Assembly: GCA_021209875.1 (NCBI GenBank)
Contig: JAGYVD010000011.1
Location: 434,001 to 498,000 of the forward strand
Direction of reading: 5' to 3'
Source of the DNA: Rosellinia necatrix
Taxonomy: Eukaryota; Ascomycota; Sordariomycetes; Xylariales; Xylariaceae
DNA length: 64,000 bases
Numbering within the stretch: position 1 is the stretch's first letter; each line of letters begins with the position of its first letter. Both the position numbers and the translations under genes were made by a program. Below the pieces are notes generated by a model. That model was given only the letters and a program-made list of their open reading frames with translations. It was not told where the DNA came from and did no database searches. Positions 57,346-64,000 of this stretch are shown here, in pieces.

Positions 57346-60300
57346 AAAAGCTCTTTCAAAAAAATAATTATTTTTAACATTTTAAATATTAATAAAAACT
57401 TTTTATATTAAAAAAACAGGCAATTTTTTAAGCTATATAGCGCTTTATTTAACAATATTATTTTATTTAACTATAAAAAGCTTTTAAAAAAATAGCATCT
57501 TATTAATATTTTTTTAGTTTATAAAACGTTTAAAAATATAAAAACTATATTAAACTAAAGCATGTTTAAGTCGAAATATACTGCTAAAGCTATTATAAGC
57601 TTAAAAGTTTTTATAATAAATGTTGCTGCATAAGTTGTTTATAGCGTATTTTCTATCTAAAAATTATTTTATATTATAATATATAATTTATATTGTTTAA
57701 CGTATTTTCTTTTATTAAAGTTATATTAAAATATTTATTTAAGCAGTAGTAGAAATTTTAAAACTTTATTTAATTTTATTATTTTAACTTTTTTTTTTTT
57801 TCAGCGATTTTATTTTTATATAAACATTAGCATAAAACTGCTTGTTTATTAAGTAATTTTAAATTTTTTTTTACCTTTTTGTTAACAGTTTTAATAAATT
57901 GTTTATATATACAGGCTTTTTTATTTTAATATTTATTTTTTCTGCTTTATTTTAATTTATTGCGGCTGTAAATATTATATATAATATTTTATGTTTTTTA
58001 TTTTTTTATAAAGCGTTTATTTCTAATTAAATAAATAAATTTTTATAAAATTAAATTGATTTTAATTATTTTGAACGTCGATAATATTATTTAAATAAAT
58101 TATTATAATAAATATAAATATATTATTATTTTTTTTAATATTAAATTAAAAGTTTTAGTTTTTAATTTTTTAGTTTAAACAAAAAACCGCTGAAAATATT
58201 TTATATATATATACGCTTTATTAGTTTATTTAATCGATTAAACAATTAATAAGCTGTTTATGTTTTAATAATTAGTATTTTAAAGCTATTTTATAATATT
58301 TAATTATTTTAATTTTAAAAAACAACTTTTTAAGCTTTTTTTTAAAGCTAATTAATTTTATATTAAATAAAAAGCTTTATTTTGTTTTATATAATCGTTT
58401 TATTGTTTATGTTTAAGCTTAAAAGTTTTTTTTAGCTTATAATTTGTTTTTTTACTTTTAACATTTAATTGTTTTTTAGTTTAAAAATATTTTAAAAAAT
58501 TATAAGTTTATATAGCTAAATATTATAAGCGCTGCTTTTAATAGTATATTTTTTAGCTGTTTTTATTTTTAATTTTTGTTTTCTTAGTTAGTTTTTTTAA
58601 AGTTTATTAGTTAGATTAAAAGTATTTTTATAAAAAGCAGAAGTAATAAAAATATTTTTAAGCTTATATATAGCTATAGGTTTAATATTTTATATATTTA
58701 TTATAATAAAAACATTTAAAAGCTTAAATTTAATTTTAATAATTTGTTTAATAAAAGCTTTATTTCTTTTAATAGTTAGTTTTTTTTGGTTTTTTTAATA
58801 AAAGATTTTTTTATTAAATTTAACGTTTTATGTAATAATTATTTTATTTAATTAAAAAATTTACACGTAGTATAAATTATAAGCTTAATAGCTTATAAAA
58901 TATTTTATATAAGCATAAACTTGTATTTTATATTTTTGCTAATTATGTCCCGCAAGCTTCTTAATTTTTATTAAATAAGCTTTATATTTACATATATATA
59001 TTCTATTTTATTTAAAACATAAATCGCTTGTTAGTTTTTTAATATGTTTTAAAATATATTAACAGAATAAATGCTTAAACTAATTTTTTAAAACGTAATA
59101 AAACAAATAATAGCTTTTTATCGCAGAAATGCTTTTATTATATAGCTAAACTACTGCTTTAATAATTTTTAGCTTAAACTTTTTTAAAAGTTCTGCTTTT
59201 TTTAATATTTTAATAGTTTAATTAATAATTTTTTAGCTAACACGCTTTAATATGTTATTTAATTTAAAAACTTTATTAAATGTGAGTTTATTTTTAATTT
59301 TTTAATATTTAACCTAACGCTTATATTTTATTAAGCTTTTAATAATAATTATTTTTTTTTTATTATTACTTTAGATTTTATATATTAAAAGTTTAAATTT
59401 TATAATTAAATTAACAATTGTTTTTATAGCTTTAATGAAAAGAATATATATATAAATTATACTGCTGTATTTTTTTTTAATAATAATAAATATTTAGTTT
59501 AATCTATTATATTTTTAAAAATAGTTAATCAAATCTTAATAAATATATTAAAACAAGCGGGCTATGCGCTGTTTTAAGCGCTTTTTATCCATTTTTTTTT
59601 AGCCTGCATTTTAGCACAGCTTTTATATTTAATTTATAAAATCTTTTAGATTTTTATATTTTTTATTTTATATAGAAGCGCTTATAAAACGTTTTGTTTT
59701 AAATAATTTAATTTTAAATGCTATAAATTTTAAAAATTGAATTTTAATTTTAAAAAGGTTTTTATAAAACAATATAAGCGCTTAAAAGTTTTAAGCGTAG
59801 TTATAACGTTTAAACTTATAATGCTTGTTTAAATAAAATTAAAAAAATTATATAAATTAATTATTCATACGCTGCTTAAATAAATAAAAATAAGCTTATA
59901 TTTAAAAAAAATCAAGTTATATTATTTGAATAAATTAATAATAATTATATTATTTTATATTTTTTATATTTTAGCCTGTAATTAATTTTATAATACTAGA
60001 TTTTTTTTTTGTTTAAACAAAGTTTTAATATAATATTTACGTAAAATCTTTTAATTAAAGCTATATTTTTCAAAACTATATTTATAAACCGCTTTTTTTT
60101 AAATATATTAAATGTTTTACGTATAATTTTTATATTTTTTTTTAAAATCAGAAATTTTATAAATTTTTGCTTAAACTATTTTTTTATTATAAGCGATTAT
60201 AAACAAGTTAAGTTTTAAAAGCAATTTATTATTTATTAAATATAAAACGTTATAATTATTAATTAATATGCTGTTAAAAAATATATAACGTTTAAACTTT

Positions 60301-61719
60301 AAAATAATAAATATTTTAGCAATATAAGCGATGTTTTTAAAAAAAATAAAATTAATTATTATAAAGTTTATTTTAAAATTAAGCTTTTTATTAAACTAGT
60401 TTTTGCTGCTGCTAGCTTTATTATTAAGCTTTTTTTAAAATATAAATTGTTTAAGCATTTTTTAGCTTTAGTTATTAAAAGCTTATATAAATAATTTTTA
60501 ACGTGTAGCTTTTTAATATGTTTTAATTTAATTAATTATTTTTTTTTTAAATAAGTTGTTTATTTTTTAATTAGTTTTACTTATAACAGCAAGTTAAAAA
60601 AATCGCATATTTTTTTAAGCTTTATTTATAAATATTATTAATGTTAAGCTTGTATAAGCATTATTATTTATTAATTAATTTATTTATATAATTATTTCGA
60701 TTTTTATAAAATAATTTACCTGGTTTTTTATTAAACTGATTTTTTTATATTTAATTGCTTAATATAGCAAAAATTAGTGTTAATCTTTTAAGTTTTATAT
60801 TATATTAAATCTTAAAACTTTTAAAAAACCTTTTATATTTATTAAATAACATAATTTTTTTTTTTATAATTTTTTTTTTATTACGTTAATAAGTTTAGCA
60901 CCGGTTTAATTTAAACTTAGTTTTTTATTAAAAGCTTTTAAAAAAGCTTTAGTTATAAGCATTTTTTAAACTTTAAAAAAATTATAAGCAACAGCTTGCA
61001 AATAAGCTGTTTATTATTTTTTATATTATTTGCTAGTTTTAATATTTTTTTGTTTAACACTTTTAAAAACTTAAGCATATTTTTTTTAAATTATTATTTA
61101 TGTTTATAAAGCTAAAAAAGCTAGTTAGTCGTAAAAAGCAAAAATAATTGCTTAAATTATTTATTTTTTGTTTTTATTTATTATAGCTGCAACTTTTATA
61201 TATTTAATTTTAACAGTTTTTCTTATTTATTTACGCATTATTAAATATTTAATAAACTTAGCTAAGCCTGCGTTATATAGCATTATAACTTTTTATAATT
61301 TTTTAAAATGTTTAAAATCGATTTATTAAATTATCAGCTTAAAATTTTTATTTTTATATATTTTTTTAAGTTTAGCAATAATTTAATTTTTTATTAAAAA
61401 TACTAATTTAATATTAAAATAATAAGTCGTTTTTAATATGTTTAAATTTACGATATTTTAAAGATTTTTATTTTTAGCATAAATTTTAAACTTTTTAAAC
61501 CAGCAAAACTAGTCTGCTAAACCGTTCAGAATACCAGGCTTAATATTAGTTGCTATAATAAAAAATAAATGGCTAAGTTCTAGCAATTAAATTAAATAAT
61601 TGTTTTAAATACAAAGTAAATAAAAATAAAAAATAAAATCTTTAAATTAACGAGCTTTAAAGCAAAAATCGTTTTTATAATAAAAAGCACTAGCTTAACT
61701 AATAAACCAGGCTTATAAC
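57346..61719 (-). pseudogene. decayed coding region of the outer LTR element, probably minus strand
   Basis: T-rich on the plus strand. The minus strand has fairly long readable stretches (for example about 58130-57960 and 59190-58900) with scattered stops. No domain was identified. Position beside the LTR at 61720 fits the 5' coding part of a minus-strand element. Confidence 0.4.
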
Positions 61720-62040
61720 TATCGCAAAAAAACAAATAAATTATATAAAAACAATAGAGTTAAAGCTAAGCAATTAATACAAACAAGTTAATTTAAGCTT
61801 ATAATAATAATCTATTTAATTAAATTATATTATATAAAAATAATCGGACTAGCCAGCTTATATATACAGCCCAGAAAAGATTATATTTTTTCTGCCCTAT
61901 AATTAGTCCGTTTAAATAGGTCGGGCTTATACAAGCCCGACCGCTTACTCTAACAGCTACTAACTTAGCTACAGGGCTTACCGCGGCACTTAGGCTGCGA
62001 TCACTAGCCTTCTGCCAAGGCTATCCACTTCATCGTGACA

Positions 62041-62383
62041 ATATTTTTATTAGCTTGTTTATAAAAGCAGCAATAAATTGTTTTTTTTGTTGCTATTGAT
62101 ATATTTAATAAAAGCTTTTTTAATATATTATAACAGCATTTTTTAGTATTACAGATTTTTTTATATAATTATTTATATTAGTTTTACTAATCTATTAATT
62201 ATATAAAAAACTATATTATTTTAAAATTTGTTTTTAAAAAAACTTTAAAAATAATTACTGTTAAATAAGCTTTATATATGCAATGCATATACTCTTTATA
62301 TATAAAACTACATATAACTTCTTGTTATATACTGTTTATTATGTTTAATTACTCCATATAAAAACTTTTATGCGCAGCAGGAT
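62041..62383. other. A+T-rich spacer between the outer element and a solo LTR
   Basis: Starts with the ATATT target duplication of the outer element and ends with AGGAT, the target site of the next LTR. Nothing else seen. Confidence 0.5.
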
Positions 62384-62653
62384 TATCATGACCCACAGCC
62401 ATAATAGCCCTGATTAACTGGACAAACAAGTGGCCTGGCGGCCCCTGATTAGTTCCCCGGCTAAATGGGTACAAGTACAAAGTGGTGAATATGGTTAGCC
62501 AGTTATGTAGTAAATAGCCAGTGGTATGTACAAGTAGGAATTCTGGCCGTCGGCCCTATGTATAGTTGTCTTTATTTTTTAACCTTAGTTTTTTTTCCTA
62601 ATGCATAAGTATAGTTAGGCTCTGCTCCAACTGCTGCTATTGCAGCCATCACA
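62384..62653 (+). mobile_element. solo LTR, 270 bp, target duplication AGGAT
   Basis: Same family as 35747-36016 and the same length. It starts TATCATGACCCACAGCC and ends GCAGCCATCACA, with AGGAT at 62379-62383 and 62654-62658. Confidence 0.92.
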
Positions 62654-62658
62654 AGGAT

Positions 62659-64000
62659 TCTTGCATATAAGTGCAAAAGTTCTGCTAGCATACAAGCTAG
62701 CTAGATAATAAAAATAACATATATCCTGTTCTGACGCGGTAGCTACACGCTTCCCTGCAAAAGCTAAACACGTTTAATAATAGCTACAGTCTGCAACTAA
62801 TTGCCAGAATTCCAACAATTTCTATATATTACTAAATATATTTTAATATTTTATCATAAAAATCTTTTATAAAGCAGCAAAAACAGTTTACAACATCTTA
62901 ATTCATTTTATAATATAGCTTTAGCCATTAATAAGATTAAAATATTAAACCTTTTATTCTTTTATAATTTAAATATACTTTTGCTACTTTTATAAACACT
63001 TTTTAATTATTTAAATTTATAAGTTGATTAATTTAAAAATAATTGGTTTTTTTTTATATAATAACAATTTATTTATTATTAATCGATGCAAGTTTTTATT
63101 AGCTTGTGCTTTTTTGAATATTTATTCAAAATAAGATTATATTAATTTACTTTTAATGCAGCGTTTATAAACCTTATTTTTAAAAATACTACAAATATAA
63201 AATTCCTTCTAAGATATATTTTATATCTATTTCTTCTTATATAATAAATTACTAGTTTAAAAAAAACTATGATGTTTTGTTTATTTTTTCGTTGTTTTTT
63301 TAATTTTAAGTTTTTTTTTAGTTTAAAAAAATAATCTATTGTTGTATTTTTTAATTTTAAAAAATATATAATTAGCTCGGCTTTTTTAGCTTGTTTTAAA
63401 TTTAAACATTGTTTTATATTAAAATATTTTAATACACCATAATTTACTATAACTAAACACAGCTGTAGTTATTACAAGCTTATTAATTCTTTTTTCTAAT
63501 ATAATACTTTTTTTATAACACCTAACATTTTTTCATGATAAAAATTATAATTTAATTTGACATGATAAAAGGTTTTTAAATAAAATATTACTAGCTGCTA
63601 TACATTCTTTAATATTCTTTGTTATAACAGCACGCCGGCTGCTATTTCTTTACACGCGCTTATTTTTGCTCATATTTTATTTTTATCCTTAAAATATTAT
63701 AATATTAATATCTTAATTAGCTTGTTTTTTAATATTTTAAACATCTTTTAATAAGCTTTTAACTAAATTAAATGAGCTTTTATACAAGTTAAATTATTTT
63801 ATAGTTTAATTATTGCATTATATTTTTCAATAAACATTTTATCAAAATTATAAATGCTTAAAAATAAGCAGACTTTTTTAATAACGTTTCATATTTTTTT
63901 CAGGCGTTTTTTAGCGAAAAACAGTTTTTATTTTATTAAAATTAACTTTTATTTCATAGTTGTCATAAAAAATTTAAAAGATTTGGTTTTTTTACTATAA
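62659..64000. other. A+T-rich sequence to the right edge
   Basis: The first 150 bp keep some G+C (for example ctgacgcggtagctacacgc), then RIP-type sequence continues. No gene recognised. Confidence 0.5.

Larger units (their letters stand above)
39814..62040. mobile_element. outer LTR retrotransposon with nested insertions, target duplication ATATT
   Basis: 5' LTR 39814-40134 and 3' LTR 61720-62040, both 321 bp and alignable without gaps at their starts (TGTTGCGGAGG against TATCGCAAAAA). They end CGTAATA and CGTGACA. ATATT directly precedes the first and follows the second. The 22-kb span is inflated by the Gypsy element (41522-49849) and the 3-kb repeat (54306-57345). Removing these leaves about 10.8 kb. 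Longer minus-strand open stretches at 57346-61719 suggest the element is coded on the minus strand. The 3' LTR keeps more G+C than the 5' LTR. Confidence 0.88.

Noticed and set aside
35747..62653. The 270-bp LTRs at 35747 and 62384 as ends of one 27-kb element
   Set aside because: Each has its own, different target duplication immediately on both sides, so they are separate solo LTRs.

Overview
The window looks like nuclear DNA of a filamentous ascomycete (Pezizomycotina). Its genes carry short introns (56-123 bp) with GT..AG ends and CTNAY-type branch sites, it encodes a HET-domain protein, and it alternates gene islands of ordinary base composition with extremely A+T-rich blocks. In those blocks old transposons are shredded by C-to-T / G-to-A change, the mark of repeat-induced point mutation (RIP). 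I cannot name the species.

Layout. 1-16,020: gene island with four genes. These are a GMC alcohol oxidase (minus, running off the left edge), a 984-aa DUF7580-subtilisin protein (minus, 3719-6807), a roughly 1,793-aa zinc-finger/protein-kinase/HET fusion (plus, 7407-13086), and a 291-aa gasdermin-like protein (plus, 14048-14923). 16,020-24,917: A+T-rich block holding a RIP-killed LINE followed by a 3-kb repeat. 24,918-30,465: second island with solo LTRs, a broken quinone-oxidoreductase-like gene, unidentified coding relics and an intact three-exon PD-(D/E)XK nuclease-like gene (28516-30163). 30,466-64,000: 33-kb A+T-rich block of nested LTR elements. An outer element (39814-62040, 321-bp LTRs, target duplication ATATT) contains a Ty3/Gypsy element (41522-49849, target duplication CTTAT) and a second copy of the 3-kb repeat. 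Solo LTRs with their own target duplications sit at 35747 and 62384.

How the genes may work together. The main point of interest is 3719-14923. Fungal gasdermin-like proteins (Neurospora RCD-1, Podospora HET-Q1) kill cells in allorecognition. HET-Q1 is activated when the subtilisin-like protease HET-Q2 removes a C-terminal piece of about 5 kDa, and fungal gasdermin genes are usually clustered with protease genes. Here a gasdermin-like gene lies near a DUF7580-subtilisin gene, and between them is a kinase-HET fusion, itself of a class linked to heterokaryon incompatibility. I infer a three-gene cell-death/allorecognition module: kinase-HET as sensor or signal relay, protease as switch, gasdermin as executioner. 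It sits next to a transposon-rich block. The gasdermin call rests on sequence patterns only and needs a profile or structure search.

All exon joins were worked out by hand from reading frames, splice sites and family motifs. No similarity search was run.
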